A DNA stretch of 64,000 nucleotides from Chitinophagales bacterium (lineage in GTDB: Bacteria > Bacteroidota > Bacteroidia > Chitinophagales > JADIYW01). The stretch lies in assembly GCA_023957215.1 (NCBI GenBank), contig JAMLHH010000012.1, positions 1 through 64,000 on the forward strand. The letters are read 5' to 3'. Below the pieces are notes generated by a model. The model was not told the origin of the DNA and did no database searches. It worked only from the letters and a program-made list of their open reading frames with translations. Within the stretch, counting starts at the first letter, position 1. Each line of letters opens with the position of its first letter. Both the position numbers and the translations under genes were made by a program. Positions 1-9,770 of this stretch are shown here, piece by piece.

Positions 1-718
1 TCCGTTGCATAGTAGCATTTCTCGGACTCAAATAGATGTAACCTTCTTGGTCAAAATCAGGATCAACGTTTTCATTTAATGCTGTGAGAGAGTCGTAGTC
101 AATGTCTCCCATTCTTATCTCATCTAATAGGCGGATAAAGGATCGATCTGTTTGGCGATATACCTTGGAGAGGTTGATATATCTCATGTTGTTCAGTTGT
201 TGCCATATTTCCGATGCAAAGAAATAGGCTGAGGTATAATTATTTTGAAAAAAATGTCTTTCTTCAGCACTGCTTACAATGGGTGGAAGCTGGTATATAT
301 CACCAAAAGCAACAAGTCGGATACCTCCAAATGGTTTGTTGTTATTTCGATGTAGCTGAAGGATTTTGTTTATACCGTCTAAAATATCCGCCCGTACCAT
401 AGATATTTCGTCCAAAATCAAAATTTCCAGCTTGTTGACAATTCTTTTTAATGACGGCGTATATTTTATATCACTTGGTAGTATGAGACGAGGAGGAAAT
501 TTGAAAAAGCTATGAATAGTCTGTCCATGGACTTTAAGCGCAGCAATACCAGTAGGAGCAAGGATAACAACATTTTTAGAAGTTGTGCGCCGGAATAAGT
601 CGAGCAGGGTAGATTTACCAGTTCCTGCTTTGCCGGTAATAAAGAGATGTTCCCTGCTGTATTCTATTTCATCTAAGCAATCAATATATTCTTGTGATAA
701 TTTAAATATTTTTTCCAT
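1..718 (-). CDS. PIF1-like DNA helicase, C-terminus cut by window edge
   Basis: Reading down from the ATG at 718 gives about 239 residues without a stop before the window ends. The N-terminus has a Walker A (FITGKAGTGKST), then APTGIAALKVHG, a Walker B-like LILDEISMVRADILDGI and GDIYQLPP. These are the ordered motifs of the PIF1/RecD-like superfamily 1B helicases, which unwind DNA 5' to 3' using ATP. Many Bacteroidota PIF1 proteins carry extra C-terminal domains that cannot be seen here. The ATG overlaps the stop of the upstream symporter gene as TAATG, so the two are probably translated together although their functions are unrelated. The family call is secure; the physiological role is not. 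Confidence 0.85.
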   Translation of the reverse strand, partial: MEKIFKLSQEYIDCLDEIEYSREHLFITGKAGTGKSTLLDLFRRTTSKNVVILAPTGIAALKVHGQTIHSFFKFPPRLILPSDIKYTPSLKRIVNKLEILILDEISMVRADILDGINKILQLHRNNNKPFGGIRLVAFGDIYQLPPIVSSAEERHFFQNNYTSAYFFASEIWQQLNNMRYINLSKVYRQTDRSFIRLLDEIRMGDIDYDSLTALNENVDPDFDQEGYIYLSPRNATMQR

Positions 719-2220
719 TATATGGAATGACTTACTTTTCCTACCGAAACAATTCTAAGTCCAATAAAGATTAATAGCCCATTGAGCGCCAAATTTAAGA
801 ATCCAAATTGAAATCCTCCAAACAGCCATGCTGAGTTATAGTCAAGAGCCCACGTAATTAGTGGACATAAAATGCATATCCAAGGAACCCATTTGTTATT
901 GGGAATATGCTTGGTAAATATGGCAAATGAAAACAAGCCGAGCAGTGGTCCATAAGTCAATCCGGCTATTTTGAAGACGAGATTGATGACGGCACTATTG
1001 TTGGTGTAATAGAATACCATGATGATCATAAATAGCACAACAGAGATGCCTAGATGCACCATTGATCTTATTCTTTTGTTTTTTCTTTCCGGGTAATTCT
1101 TTTTTTCTAAATCCAGAAAGTCAATGCAGATGGAGGTTGTCAGTGCCGTCAATGCAGAATCTGAACTTGAATATGTGCTCGCTATAAGTCCCACAAAAAA
1201 TAAAATACATACTGTAACACCAAGATATTGCATGGCCAACATAGGGAAAAGCTCGTCAGATAATTCAGGTAATGGTATATTTTGCTTTGCTGCGTAGAGG
1301 TAAAGTGAGGCGCCAAGGGTTAGGAATAAAGTGACTACAATGACCAAATTAATGCAAAAAATAAACATATTTTTTTGGGAATCTTTCAAGGTACGACAGG
1401 ATAAGTTTTTTTGCATCATATCCTGATCCAGTCCGGTCATTACAATGGCAATCAATGCACCGCTTAAGAATTGTTTGAAGAAATTATTGGGATCTGACCA
1501 CCCATCTTGAAAGAAGAAGATTTGACTGTATTCGCTATGATATACCTGTTGAGCCATTTCTATGACATTGTTGCCAAGGGACTTACTTATGATAACAATA
1601 CACATAACTAAGGCGCTTAACATACTAAAAGTCAAAAGTACATCTGTATATAAAATAGTGTTAATGCCACCCTTTGCTGTGTATAAATAAATTAATCCTA
1701 TGGTCAAGAAAACGGTTGCTCCAAATGGAAGTCCCAATGGCGCTGTACAGAAATTGTGTAACACGATAGCGGCAAGGTAAAGGCGTAATGCAGAACCTAC
1801 ACCTCGGCTTATCAGGAAGAATGTTGCTCCGGTCTTATAAGATGAAAAACCAAGCCTTTTCTCCAAATAGCCGTATATAGATGTCAGATTATGCTTGTAA
1901 TAAAGGGGTAACAATACCGAACCGATGACGAGGTAGCCGGCAAGGTTGCCCATTACAAATTGTAGGTAGGAGAAAAATTTATTGGCACCATCAACACCAA
2001 CCTTCCCCGGTACACTGATAAATGTTACTCCGGACAATGAAGCACCTATCATGCCAATGGATACTAAGATCCAGGGTGCATTTCTACCTGCTAAGAAGAA
2101 TTTACTATTGCTTGAGTTTTTTCCGGTGAAATACGATATGGCAATTAAAACACTGAAATATATACCGATGATAGCAAGAATAGCATAAGGCGATAAAAGA
2201 GAATGGTAATTACCTAACAT
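718..2220 (-). CDS. Sodium:solute symporter (SSS family)
   Basis: This 500-residue polytopic inner-membrane protein has about 13 hydrophobic segments. The N-terminal region (YFTGKNSSNSKFFLAGRNAPW, then GASLSGVTFISVPG) is typical of the sodium/solute symporter family, and LDQDMMQKNLSC matches the conserved mid-protein region of its Bacteroidota members. It should couple inward sodium flow to uptake of a small organic solute; the substrate cannot be read from sequence. The gene lies upstream of the PIF1-like helicase with a one-base stop/start overlap (TAATG at 716-720). About 220 bp separate it from upp, so it probably has its own promoter, but no exact TAnnTTTG box was found there. Confidence 0.88.
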   Translation of the reverse strand: MLGNYHSLLSPYAILAIIGIYFSVLIAISYFTGKNSSNSKFFLAGRNAPWILVSIGMIGASLSGVTFISVPGKVGVDGANKFFSYLQFVMGNLAGYLVIGSVLLPLYYKHNLTSIYGYLEKRLGFSSYKTGATFFLISRGVGSALRLYLAAIVLHNFCTAPLGLPFGATVFLTIGLIYLYTAKGGINTILYTDVLLTFSMLSALVMCIVIISKSLGNNVIEMAQQVYHSEYSQIFFFQDGWSDPNNFFKQFLSGALIAIVMTGLDQDMMQKNLSCRTLKDSQKNMFIFCINLVIVVTLFLTLGASLYLYAAKQNIPLPELSDELFPMLAMQYLGVTVCILFFVGLIASTYSSSDSALTALTTSICIDFLDLEKKNYPERKNKRIRSMVHLGISVVLFMIIMVFYYTNNSAVINLVFKIAGLTYGPLLGLFSFAIFTKHIPNNKWVPWICILCPLITWALDYNSAWLFGGFQFGFLNLALNGLLIFIGLRIVSVGKVSHSI

Positions 2221-2440
2221 ATTTTCTGTTTAAAAAGACAAAGAAAATGAATATTTGTGAATACTGATGTCTTATGCTAAGATTATTATATTTAACCCAA
2301 AATTCGTATAAAAAAATATTGAATCTATAAAAAAACGATAATCAGTATGTAATAAAATTGTTGAAACAATTAGCGTATCGGAATTTCTTTCAAAATCAGT
2401 ACACTTTGGTGTTGGAAAATCTAGATAGTGGAATTCGCAA

Positions 2441-3112
2441 TTATCCCTGAAGTTTCTCACCATAAGCTAAATCCCCTGCATCACCCAAACCCGGAACAAT
2501 ATATGACTTGGCCGTAAGTTCCTCATCAATGGCGCCGACCCATATTTTTATAGCAGGGTAGAGGCGTCTTACCTGGTCAATAGCGTATTCTGATGCGATA
2601 ACCGAAATGAGGTGTATCTCTTTGGGTGTGCCATAGTTTTCAATCATTTTCATTGCGTTATCCAAAGAAGAGCCGGTAGCGAGCATTGAATCAGTAAAGA
2701 TGACAACTTTGTTATTTAGGTTGGGGCAAGTGATATAATCCATTTTTATATCAAAGCTACCATCGGGTTTTTCTTTTCGATAGGCAGCGATAAAGCCGGT
2801 CTCTGCTTGATCCATTAATTTGAGGACACCATATTGTAAGGGAATTCCTGCTCTTAAAATAGAAAGTAGAACTATGGAATCGTCAATTGTTTCAATGAAA
2901 GTGGAACCTAATGAAGTTTGAACTTCTTCTGCAGAATAGTTGAGAGATTTAGAAACTTCGTATGCTGCCAGAATGCCAAATTTTTCTAAGTTATTTCTAA
3001 ATTTAGCTCTATCCTTTTGGATATGGACGTGCCGCAACTCATAAACAATTTGGTTGATAAATGAATTGGTTTCTGAAAGATTAATAACTATTTTAGAAGT
3101 TTGTTTCTCCAT
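2441..3112 (-). CDS. upp: Uracil phosphoribosyltransferase
   Basis: This 223-residue cytosolic enzyme converts uracil and PRPP to UMP in pyrimidine salvage. The PRPP-binding loop is visible as VVIFTDSMLATGSSLDNA. The C-terminal uracil-recognition region is YIVPGLGDAGDLAYG. The LLSILRAGIPLQYGV segment is also typical. Length fits the family (about 210-220). It is the last gene of a tight minus-strand run cmk-marC-upp: marC ends 12 bp upstream. Co-transcription with cmk makes sense because both act in pyrimidine nucleotide supply. Confidence 0.93.
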   Translation of the reverse strand: MEKQTSKIVINLSETNSFINQIVYELRHVHIQKDRAKFRNNLEKFGILAAYEVSKSLNYSAEEVQTSLGSTFIETIDDSIVLLSILRAGIPLQYGVLKLMDQAETGFIAAYRKEKPDGSFDIKMDYITCPNLNNKVVIFTDSMLATGSSLDNAMKMIENYGTPKEIHLISVIASEYAIDQVRRLYPAIKIWVGAIDEELTAKSYIVPGLGDAGDLAYGEKLQG

Positions 3113-3124
3113 AAGTTGACCTTG

Positions 3125-3748
3125 TTAATGTTTGTTGATGAGGTTCATGGCACCACTTACGATATATTCACATGCTATTGCCATGACAATAAAACCCATT
3201 ATCCTTGTTACAGCTTTCATACCTGCTTCGCCAAGGAGGCGGGCAATATAAGGTGCACTCAAAAGCATGATATAGATTATTAATCCTAATGTAAACAATA
3301 CCCCAATGATGATACCTCTTTTGTCCCAACTATCGTGTATGGCGTATAAGCTAATTAAAAGAGATATGGAGCCGGGTCCTGACAGTAAGGGCATGGCTAA
3401 TGGACTGAAACTGATATCTTCTTTGGTCTTTGCTTCGGCTTTTACTTTATCATTGATGGCTTCTGAGCGAATTACTTTACCGTTCAAAAGGCTATAACCA
3501 CTATTGAGGATGACAAGACCTCCGGCAAGTCTTAATGCCGGAACAGAAATGCCAAAGAAACTTAGTATAAATGAGCCTCCAAGGAAAAAAACAAGACATA
3601 TCATCGTGAAATAAAGACTGGTGTGGAGCGCAGTCCTATTTCTCTCTTTGGTAGTGTAGCTATCCGTCATAGAGGTGTAAACCGGTAGTGCACCGATAGG
3701 ATTAACTACAGAAAACAAAGAAGCCAGTACTGCAATAAATAGACTCAT
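3125..3748 (-). CDS. MarC family integral membrane protein
   Basis: This 207-residue protein has six predicted membrane segments and matches the MarC/UPF0056 family: an N-terminal LFSVVNPIGALPVYTSMT and a central LAMPLLSGPGSISLLI, both with the family's conserved Asn-Pro and Pro-Gly turns. The family was once linked to multiple antibiotic resistance, but that was not upheld and its true function is unsettled. The start lies 2 bp after the cmk stop and the stop lies 12 bp before upp, so it is the middle gene of one transcription unit. Confidence 0.88.
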   Translation of the reverse strand: MSLFIAVLASLFSVVNPIGALPVYTSMTDSYTTKERNRTALHTSLYFTMICLVFFLGGSFILSFFGISVPALRLAGGLVILNSGYSLLNGKVIRSEAINDKVKAEAKTKEDISFSPLAMPLLSGPGSISLLISLYAIHDSWDKRGIIIGVLFTLGLIIYIMLLSAPYIARLLGEAGMKAVTRIMGFIVMAIACEYIVSGAMNLINKH

Positions 3749-3750
3749 AA

Positions 3751-4428
3751 TTATCTTGCCATGGTTATATATGCCAAGTCAAGTGCTTTTTTCAAGAGTT
3801 CTTCCTGACTCAAAAATGAGTTGTCCAGTAGGATTGCATCTGATGCTTGAATCAACGGACTATCTGCCCTTGTTGAATCTATCCGATCTCTTTCTATAAA
3901 GTTTTTCTTGACAGATTCAAATGTACTAAAAATTTCTTTCTCGTCCAATTCTTTTTTTCGACGTGCAGTTCTTATGTCTAAATCACAGATTAAAAATAGT
4001 TTCAATTCGGCATCTTTTAATACCACAGTCCCAATGTCTCTACCGTCCATAACACAGCCTTTGTGGATAGCTTGTTCTTTTTGTATTTGGACCAATCTGG
4101 TTCTAATAGCTGAAATTGTAGCATAAAGGCTAACCTGGCCGGTGACTTCGACACTTCTTAATTCGTCTTCAAGCTGTTGGCCATTGAGATAAAGTTGGTC
4201 GGAGTTCCCTTTTCTTTTAAAGTGTATGTCTATGGTAGCCATTTCATGGTCAATTGCCGCCATATTGTCAGGAGAAATCCCTTTTTGCAAAAACATATAG
4301 GTGACAGCACGGTACATAGCACCGGAGTCGATGTAAATATAGTCTAATTCGTTTGCTAATGACTTAGCAAGTGTGCTTTTTCCACAACCTGAGAAGCCGT
4401 CTATAGCAATGTTGATTTTCTTTTGCAA
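3751..4428 (-). CDS. cmk: Cytidylate kinase
   Basis: This 225-residue cytosolic kinase phosphorylates CMP/dCMP with ATP. The N-terminal P-loop is IAIDGFSGCGKSTLAKSLA, followed by YIDSGAMYRAVTY (substrate binding) and the CMP-recognition stretch VMDGRDIGTVVLKDAELKLFL. The ERDRIDSTRADSPL segment near residue 185 is the lid/NMP region typical of bacterial Cmk. It is first in the cmk-marC-upp unit. A strong intrinsic terminator (4439-4470) sits just upstream and separates it from DUF2795/queA, so a promoter should lie in the short gap near 4430, though none is obvious. Confidence 0.94.
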   Translation of the reverse strand: MQKKINIAIDGFSGCGKSTLAKSLANELDYIYIDSGAMYRAVTYMFLQKGISPDNMAAIDHEMATIDIHFKRKGNSDQLYLNGQQLEDELRSVEVTGQVSLYATISAIRTRLVQIQKEQAIHKGCVMDGRDIGTVVLKDAELKLFLICDLDIRTARRKKELDEKEIFSTFESVKKNFIERDRIDSTRADSPLIQASDAILLDNSFLSQEELLKKALDLAYITMAR

Positions 4429-4438
4429 AACGGTAGAA

Positions 4439-4470
4439 TAAAAAAATAAGCTGATTGGCGGTCAGCTTAT
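4439..4470 (-). terminator. Rho-independent terminator after the queA-DUF2795 unit
   Basis: A perfect 9-bp stem (ATAAGCTGA / TCAGCTTAT, 4446-4454 with 4462-4470) with a 7-base loop is followed on the minus strand by a run of six U. It lies 10 bp past the stop of the DUF2795 gene. Confidence 0.8.
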
Positions 4471-4479
4471 ATGTTTTAA

Positions 4480-4701
4480 TTAATATTCGTCTTCATTAAA
4501 TAAGAAGTCATCTCTTCGTGGATAATCAGGCCAAACGTCTTCAATCCCTTCAAACATTTCGCCTTCTTCTTCCATTTCTTGCAAATTTTCAATTACTTCC
4601 AAAGGCGCACCTGAACGAATTGCAAAGTCTATTAACTCGTCGCGTGTTGCAGGCCAAGGAGCATCTTCAAGATGGTGAGCCAATTCTAGTGTCCAATACA
4701 T
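4480..4701 (-). CDS. DUF2795 family small acidic protein
   Basis: This 73-residue, strongly acidic protein has the sequence pattern MYWTLELAHHLEDAPWPATRDELIDFAIRSG, followed by APLEVIENLQE. It matches short Bacteroidota proteins grouped under DUF2795, which are usually about 70-75 residues. Their function is unknown. It lies 38 bp after queA on the same strand and is closed by a terminator at 4439-4470, so it is probably the second gene of a queA operon. Confidence 0.8.
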   Translation of the reverse strand: MYWTLELAHHLEDAPWPATRDELIDFAIRSGAPLEVIENLQEMEEEGEMFEGIEDVWPDYPRRDDFLFNEDEY

Positions 4702-4739
4702 ATTTAAGGTTTTACTAGTTGAGGTTAATTATATTTTAT

Positions 4740-5804
4740 TTAGATTATTAACATTGCGTCTCCGTATGAATAGAAGTTGTAATCATTCTTGATAGCTTCT
4801 TGATATGCATCCATGATTAATTCATAGCCTCCGAAGGCACAAATCATTATGATAAGGCTTGATTTCGGCAGGTGAAAGTTGGTAAGCATTGAATCTGCGA
4901 TGCTAAAAGGATAGGGTGGAAAAATAAATTTATTGGTCCATCCTTCGGCGGCTTTTAGCATACCTTCAGCGGAGACTGCTGATTCAATTGAGCGCATCGA
5001 TGTGGTGCCAATTGCACATACACGATGTTTTTCAAGTTTTGCCTTATTGACTTTGTCTGCAGCAATATCGGATATTTTAAAATATTCAGCTTCCATCTTA
5101 TGTTTGCTGAGATCTTCTACATCAATGCTTCTAAAGGTTCCCAAGCCAATGTGTAAGGTCAATTCAGCGAAGTCCACACCTTTTATTTCTAAGCGTTTTA
5201 ATAGGTCTTTACTAAAGTGAAGTCCGGCCGTAGGGGCTGCAACAGCTCCTATAGACTTGGCATAGACTGTTTGATACCTCTCTTTATCCAAGTCATTGGC
5301 ATTGCGGTTGATATATTTTGGAAGTGGCGTATTCCCCAATTGATCCAAAATTTTCATAAAAGCTTCTGAATCACCGTCGTAGAAAAATCGTATGGTTCTT
5401 CCGCGAGATGTCGTATTGTCAACAACTTCGGCAACCAATACTTCATTTCCCTTGGCATCATTGAAATAAAGCTTATTACCTACTCTTATTTTTCTGGCGG
5501 GATCTACCAAGACATCCCATAATTTCATTTCACTGTTTAACTCGCGAAGTAAAAAGACTTCAATGGTAGCTCCTGTTTTTTCTTTCTTTCCATATAATCG
5601 AGCCGGGAAGACTTTCGTGTCATTTCTAATCATGACATCGCCAGCATCAAAATAATCAAGAATATCTTTGAATACTTTATGCTCAATCTTTCCGGTATCT
5701 TTGTGAACAACCATTAATTTAGCTAATTCACGTTGTTCAGAAGGAAACTGAGCAATTTTATTTTTTGGTAGATCAAAATTGAAGTTTGAAAGTTTGTATC
5801 TCAT
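4740..5804 (-). CDS. queA: S-adenosylmethionine:tRNA ribosyltransferase-isomerase
   Basis: This 354-residue cytosolic enzyme transfers and isomerises the ribosyl part of SAM onto 7-aminomethyl-7-deazaguanine in tRNA, giving epoxyqueuosine. Family landmarks are the N-terminal [63 protein letters not shown] and the C-terminal [19 protein letters not shown]. Length is normal. The start at 5804 gives the canonical N-terminus ([13 protein letters not shown]). The 285 bp upstream are AT-rich with no gene. Confidence 0.95.
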   Translation of the reverse strand: MRYKLSNFNFDLPKNKIAQFPSEQRELAKLMVVHKDTGKIEHKVFKDILDYFDAGDVMIRNDTKVFPARLYGKKEKTGATIEVFLLRELNSEMKLWDVLVDPARKIRVGNKLYFNDAKGNEVLVAEVVDNTTSRGRTIRFFYDGDSEAFMKILDQLGNTPLPKYINRNANDLDKERYQTVYAKSIGAVAAPTAGLHFSKDLLKRLEIKGVDFAELTLHIGLGTFRSIDVEDLSKHKMEAEYFKISDIAADKVNKAKLEKHRVCAIGTTSMRSIESAVSAEGMLKAAEGWTNKFIFPPYPFSIADSMLTNFHLPKSSLIIMICAFGGYELIMDAYQEAIKNDYNFYSYGDAMLII

Positions 5805-6085
5805 AATTAATAATTTCTATCAGCCTATTTTGAGCGCAAAAATAATTTTTTTAAACAATTCATTTGTTTTATTTTTTCCCGCACCCCATTTTAGCACTTT
5901 TTTTAATGGTTAAATAATAACTAAGGTGAATAACACAAATTGGACTCAAACTGTTGCATTTTCATTATAAATTATCTTTTATTGCACAATTAACAGTCAT
6001 TATAATGATTAAAAATGATGTTTTTTGCATCAATAAGTCAGGTCGATGTCCTTGTAAATATGATATTTCATATAGTTTATTATTT

Positions 6086-6093
6086 TACATTTG
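6086..6093 (+). promoter_or_regulatory. Bacteroidota -7 box upstream of the TonB receptor
   Basis: TACATTTG fits TAnnTTTG exactly. It ends 9 bp before the receptor ATG at 6103, so the transcript would be leaderless or nearly so. Confidence 0.5.
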
Positions 6094-6102
6094 TGCACTT
6101 AT

Positions 6103-7998
6103 ATGAAAAAGGTTGTTTTTATTACATGCTTGTTTTTTTTTATTCAAATTTTCGGCTTTACCCAAACTATGAATTTGGAGTTGGCTGAATTTACCATTAC
6201 ATCTTCATTTAATAAGCCGCCGTCATCTTCCTCATTTATCATAAAACACCAAGCGGATTCTAACAATCTACTTGTCGAAAAGTCTGTGGCTGAGGTCTTG
6301 CAAAATGATGGTGTTTACCTGAAGGCCTATAATAGTGGTGGATTAGTTACCATGGGTAATAGAGGATTTGGCGCAAGCAGTACCAAGATATTTTGGAACG
6401 GTTTTCTATTGAATAGTCCGCTGAATGGAACTTTTGACCTTAACTTACAAGGCATATATCCCACTTCCACAGAGGTTATCTTTAATAAATCCAATAGTCC
6501 CGTAGAAGGGAATATTTCCGGAGCCGGAGGGAGTGTATGGATTAATGAAGTTATCCCTTCGGGTAATGAGACTTTACGAGGAGCCTTCTCAATCGGTTCT
6601 TTTTCTGCATATAAGGGTAACGCCGGCTATACATTAAAGAGAAATAAATTTACCAATAACTTTCAAATTGGATACATATCGGCTAAGAATGATTATTGGT
6701 ATAGACCTGTAACCGGCTTTAATCCAAATAAAGAGAGACTCCAAAACGCCGATATTAGACAGTTTAATGTTTCTAATGCGACAGATATACGCTTAAATAA
6801 GTCTAAATTTGAGGTGCGCCTTCATTACAGCAATTCAGCTCGAGGCATCCCCCCTCCAATTACCGCCAATGGCCCGGTATCCTTCCAAACTGACCAGTCA
6901 TTCAAAGGTGGCCTGGCTTGGATTACTTATATAAATGCCCAAAGTGTAGTTTCCTTCAATACAGCTGTGTTGTACGATATTTTGAACTATTTTCCGGTAA
7001 GGAGTATTGCCTCTTCTTTGAATTATCACGTTACTTCATTACCATTTTCTTTCCGATGGGAGTATCGACGTTGGAATCACAAATTAAATGTTCACCTTAA
7101 TCAGACATACTATCATGTACAGAGCTCTGAAGTTACAGCACCCGATGAATTTTTGCATATTGGAACGATTGAATTTCAAAAAGACGAGCCAGGTTGGCTT
7201 GATTATGGATTTAATGTTCAACAAATGATTCGAAATGGCAATAGCATAAAGCCTTCATTCCGGCTTTTTGGCGGAACAAAGCTTGGTACTGACTTGAAGT
7301 GGACACTTTCCTATGCCGAAACCCGCCAAATGCCTACCATAAATGATCGTTATTGGCCGCTATCAGGAAACCCGCAATTAAAATATGAAACGAATAAGTC
7401 TATTGAGTTGGGAATTTATTTTAAAAAGAAAATACATAGTTATTGGAATTTATCATCTTCTCTGGCTTTATTTAACAATGTAGTAGATGATTGGATAGGA
7501 TGGATACAGGTGAATGGAGACTTTTGGAGACCATTTAATGTGCAAAAAGTTCGTTCTCAGGGTATTGACTTTTACAATACATGGAAATGGAATATTCGAC
7601 CTGATTTGGCAATTGAATTGAACTATAATCTAAATATTGCCAATCCACTTGTTTTGAAAAAATATTTAGGCAATCCGGCTCAGGTCGGAAAACGATTGAT
7701 TTATGTTCCTTTAAGCCAACAAGCCATTACGCTTCCTATAATTTTTCGGTCATTTACTTTGAAACCTTCTTGGAGACATGTTTCATCCAGATATACTACT
7801 GCTGATAATTCGGAGGATTATGCGTTAGAATCCTTTGTTTTGTTTGATGTTGAAGGACGTTATCGCCTTGGATTTAAGCAAATTAAAACCAATATGATGG
7901 TAAAAATTGAAAATGTATTCAACCGACCTTATGAAATGATTGCATATAGACCTATGCCGGGAAGATACGTAGAAATCGGATTTGGATTTGGACTATAA
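6103..7998 (+). CDS. TonB-dependent outer-membrane receptor
   Basis: This protein of about 631 residues starts with a clear signal peptide (KKVVFITCLFFFIQIFGFTQ). It has a plug domain without a carboxypeptidase-regulatory-like N-domain: SVAEVLQNDGVYLKAYNSGG, then GNRGFGASSTKIFWNGFLLN and GAGGSVWIN. The rest alternates amphipathic beta strands ending in VEIGFGFGL at the outer-membrane C-terminus. I chose the ATG at 6103 over an upstream in-frame TTG at 6091 because the signal peptide begins there. Size and lack of the N-domain resemble BtuB-like receptors, but the ligand is not determinable and no cobalamin riboswitch was recognised upstream. bshC follows after 77 bp. Confidence 0.85.
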   Translation: MKKVVFITCLFFFIQIFGFTQTMNLELAEFTITSSFNKPPSSSSFIIKHQADSNNLLVEKSVAEVLQNDGVYLKAYNSGGLVTMGNRGFGASSTKIFWNGFLLNSPLNGTFDLNLQGIYPTSTEVIFNKSNSPVEGNISGAGGSVWINEVIPSGNETLRGAFSIGSFSAYKGNAGYTLKRNKFTNNFQIGYISAKNDYWYRPVTGFNPNKERLQNADIRQFNVSNATDIRLNKSKFEVRLHYSNSARGIPPPITANGPVSFQTDQSFKGGLAWITYINAQSVVSFNTAVLYDILNYFPVRSIASSLNYHVTSLPFSFRWEYRRWNHKLNVHLNQTYYHVQSSEVTAPDEFLHIGTIEFQKDEPGWLDYGFNVQQMIRNGNSIKPSFRLFGGTKLGTDLKWTLSYAETRQMPTINDRYWPLSGNPQLKYETNKSIELGIYFKKKIHSYWNLSSSLALFNNVVDDWIGWIQVNGDFWRPFNVQKVRSQGIDFYNTWKWNIRPDLAIELNYNLNIANPLVLKKYLGNPAQVGKRLIYVPLSQQAITLPIIFRSFTLKPSWRHVSSRYTTADNSEDYALESFVLFDVEGRYRLGFKQIKTNMMVKIENVFNRPYEMIAYRPMPGRYVEIGFGFGL

Positions 7999-8075
7999 CC
8001 GATAAATAGAGTTAAAAGCAATCAGTTAAACTATTTCTATTCTTCCTTGTTCCCGTTGCGTATAAAAGAGATATT

Positions 8076-9662
8076 ATGTGTTGTCAAAAATTGCCATTTG
8101 AAAAAGTACAACAATTAAGCACTTTTGATAAGTTGTTTGCTAATAATCAATCCCTCTTTGAAGAATTAATTCCATGGAAAACTGAAATGAAATCTATTAA
8201 AATGGTTATCTCCGATCGACAGAAAAAGCCATTTGACAGAAAGTTAATACACGAAATTCTAACAAGACAATATAATAGTTTGAATATAAATGGACGCAAT
8301 GATTTGATTGATAGTTTGTTAGATGATAATACTTATGCAATGGTAACTGCTCATCAACCATACTTATTTGGTGGACCATTGTATTTTATAACGAAGATAA
8401 TATCGGCAATCAAGCTGGCGCAGCAGGCAAAGGATGCCTTTCCTGATAATAATTTCGTACCCATATTTTATATTGGAGGCGAAGATCATGATTTGGAAGA
8501 ATGCAATAATACAACCATTTTTCAGAAAAAAATTCTTTGGAATACTCAACAATCAGGTCCAATAGGTAGGATGACAACAGACGATATGGATGCTGCAATT
8601 GAAGAGTTATGTGGTATAATGGGAAAAAATGAACATGCAGAGAAATTGAGCAAATTAATTCGCACCGCATATCGCCCGGGACGAACGCTTAATGAAGCAA
8701 TGACCCATTTTATCAATGAATTTTTAGAAGATTATCCACTTCTTATTCTGAATGCTGACGACGTAAATGGAAAAAAAGCTTTTAGAAAGATAATCCATCA
8801 GGAAGTTTTGGAAGGTATTGCGGAACCGCTTATTGTGCGGCAACAAGAGAAGATGAAAGAGCTTGGGTTAAAGCCTCAGGCTTTTGTAAGGCCAATCAAC
8901 TTTTTTTATCTATCTAAGTATGGTCGGAATCGTATTGAAAGGAAAGGTGATAGATATGAAATCGTTCAGACGGATATTTCATTTTCAGCAGTTCAAATGG
9001 AGAAGGAAATTGAAGATTATCCCGATAGATTTAGTCCCAATGTCATTATGAGGCCAATCTATCAAGACTTTTTACTCCCAACAGTGGCTTATATCGGAGG
9101 GGGAGGAGAGTTGGCGTATTGGGCGGATCGGAAGCTGTTGTTCGAGGTATTTGACATTACGATGCCTTTGCTGGTAAGAAGGGATAGCTTTGTAATAGTG
9201 GATCAGACATCGTTAAAAAAGTTGGAAAAAATCAATATTTCAATCAAAGAACTATTTAAAGATGAAAATGAACTAAAGTCAGGGTTTTTAGCCTCTCAGA
9301 CAGAAGTTTCATTATCATTTGGCAGTGAAACTAAGGCTTTGGCAAAAGTTATTGCCGATATTCAAGATAAAGTGCAACAGGTAGATCCTACATTAAAGGG
9401 ATTTGTCGGGTCAGAGACGGCTACGTTTTTTAAAACACTTTCCCATATTGAAGCGAGAGTCCGTAAAGCATTGTCCGGAAAACATGAGATTGAACTGCAA
9501 CAACTACATAGTCTTCATCAAAGGTTTTTTCCTAATAATGGACTCCAGGAAAGAGTCGAAAGTTTTTTAAGTTTTTATGTTATGAATGGAAAAGAAATAA
9601 TTGAAAAACTGATAGAGTGCAGTGATCCATTGGATTTTAATTTTAAAATAGTCGAATCATAA
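8076..9662 (+). CDS. bshC: Bacillithiol biosynthesis cysteine-adding enzyme BshC
   Basis: This 528-residue protein belongs to BshC, which adds cysteine to glucosaminyl-malate in the last step of bacillithiol synthesis, the low-molecular-weight thiol of many Firmicutes and Bacteroidota. Landmarks are MVTAHQPYLFGGPLYFITK followed by ISAIKLA, VPIFYIGGEDHDLEECN, MRPIYQDFLLPTVAYIGGGGE, LLVRRDSF and the C-terminal ERVESFLSFYVMNGKE. Length matches the family (about 520-540). bshA and bshB are not in the window. The gene is followed by about 100 bp and then the convergent accD. Confidence 0.92.
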   Translation: MCCQKLPFEKVQQLSTFDKLFANNQSLFEELIPWKTEMKSIKMVISDRQKKPFDRKLIHEILTRQYNSLNINGRNDLIDSLLDDNTYAMVTAHQPYLFGGPLYFITKIISAIKLAQQAKDAFPDNNFVPIFYIGGEDHDLEECNNTTIFQKKILWNTQQSGPIGRMTTDDMDAAIEELCGIMGKNEHAEKLSKLIRTAYRPGRTLNEAMTHFINEFLEDYPLLILNADDVNGKKAFRKIIHQEVLEGIAEPLIVRQQEKMKELGLKPQAFVRPINFFYLSKYGRNRIERKGDRYEIVQTDISFSAVQMEKEIEDYPDRFSPNVIMRPIYQDFLLPTVAYIGGGGELAYWADRKLLFEVFDITMPLLVRRDSFVIVDQTSLKKLEKINISIKELFKDENELKSGFLASQTEVSLSFGSETKALAKVIADIQDKVQQVDPTLKGFVGSETATFFKTLSHIEARVRKALSGKHEIELQQLHSLHQRFFPNNGLQERVESFLSFYVMNGKEIIEKLIECSDPLDFNFKIVES

Positions 9663-9770
9663 GGACTCCATTTCAAAAGCAGAAGTCATTCAACCATAAT
9701 ATTTTGAAAATTAGTTAAGGAGTTGATAAATATTTATATTATATATAAATTAAATCAATAATGTGTAAAA

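Noticed and set aside
2272-2463. 63-residue open frame after upp
   Set aside because: It overlaps the upp end, has no family resemblance, and starts in a non-coding AT-rich gap.
8364-8670. Two minus-strand frames inside bshC
   Set aside because: They lie wholly antisense to a well-conserved enzyme gene and show no domain.
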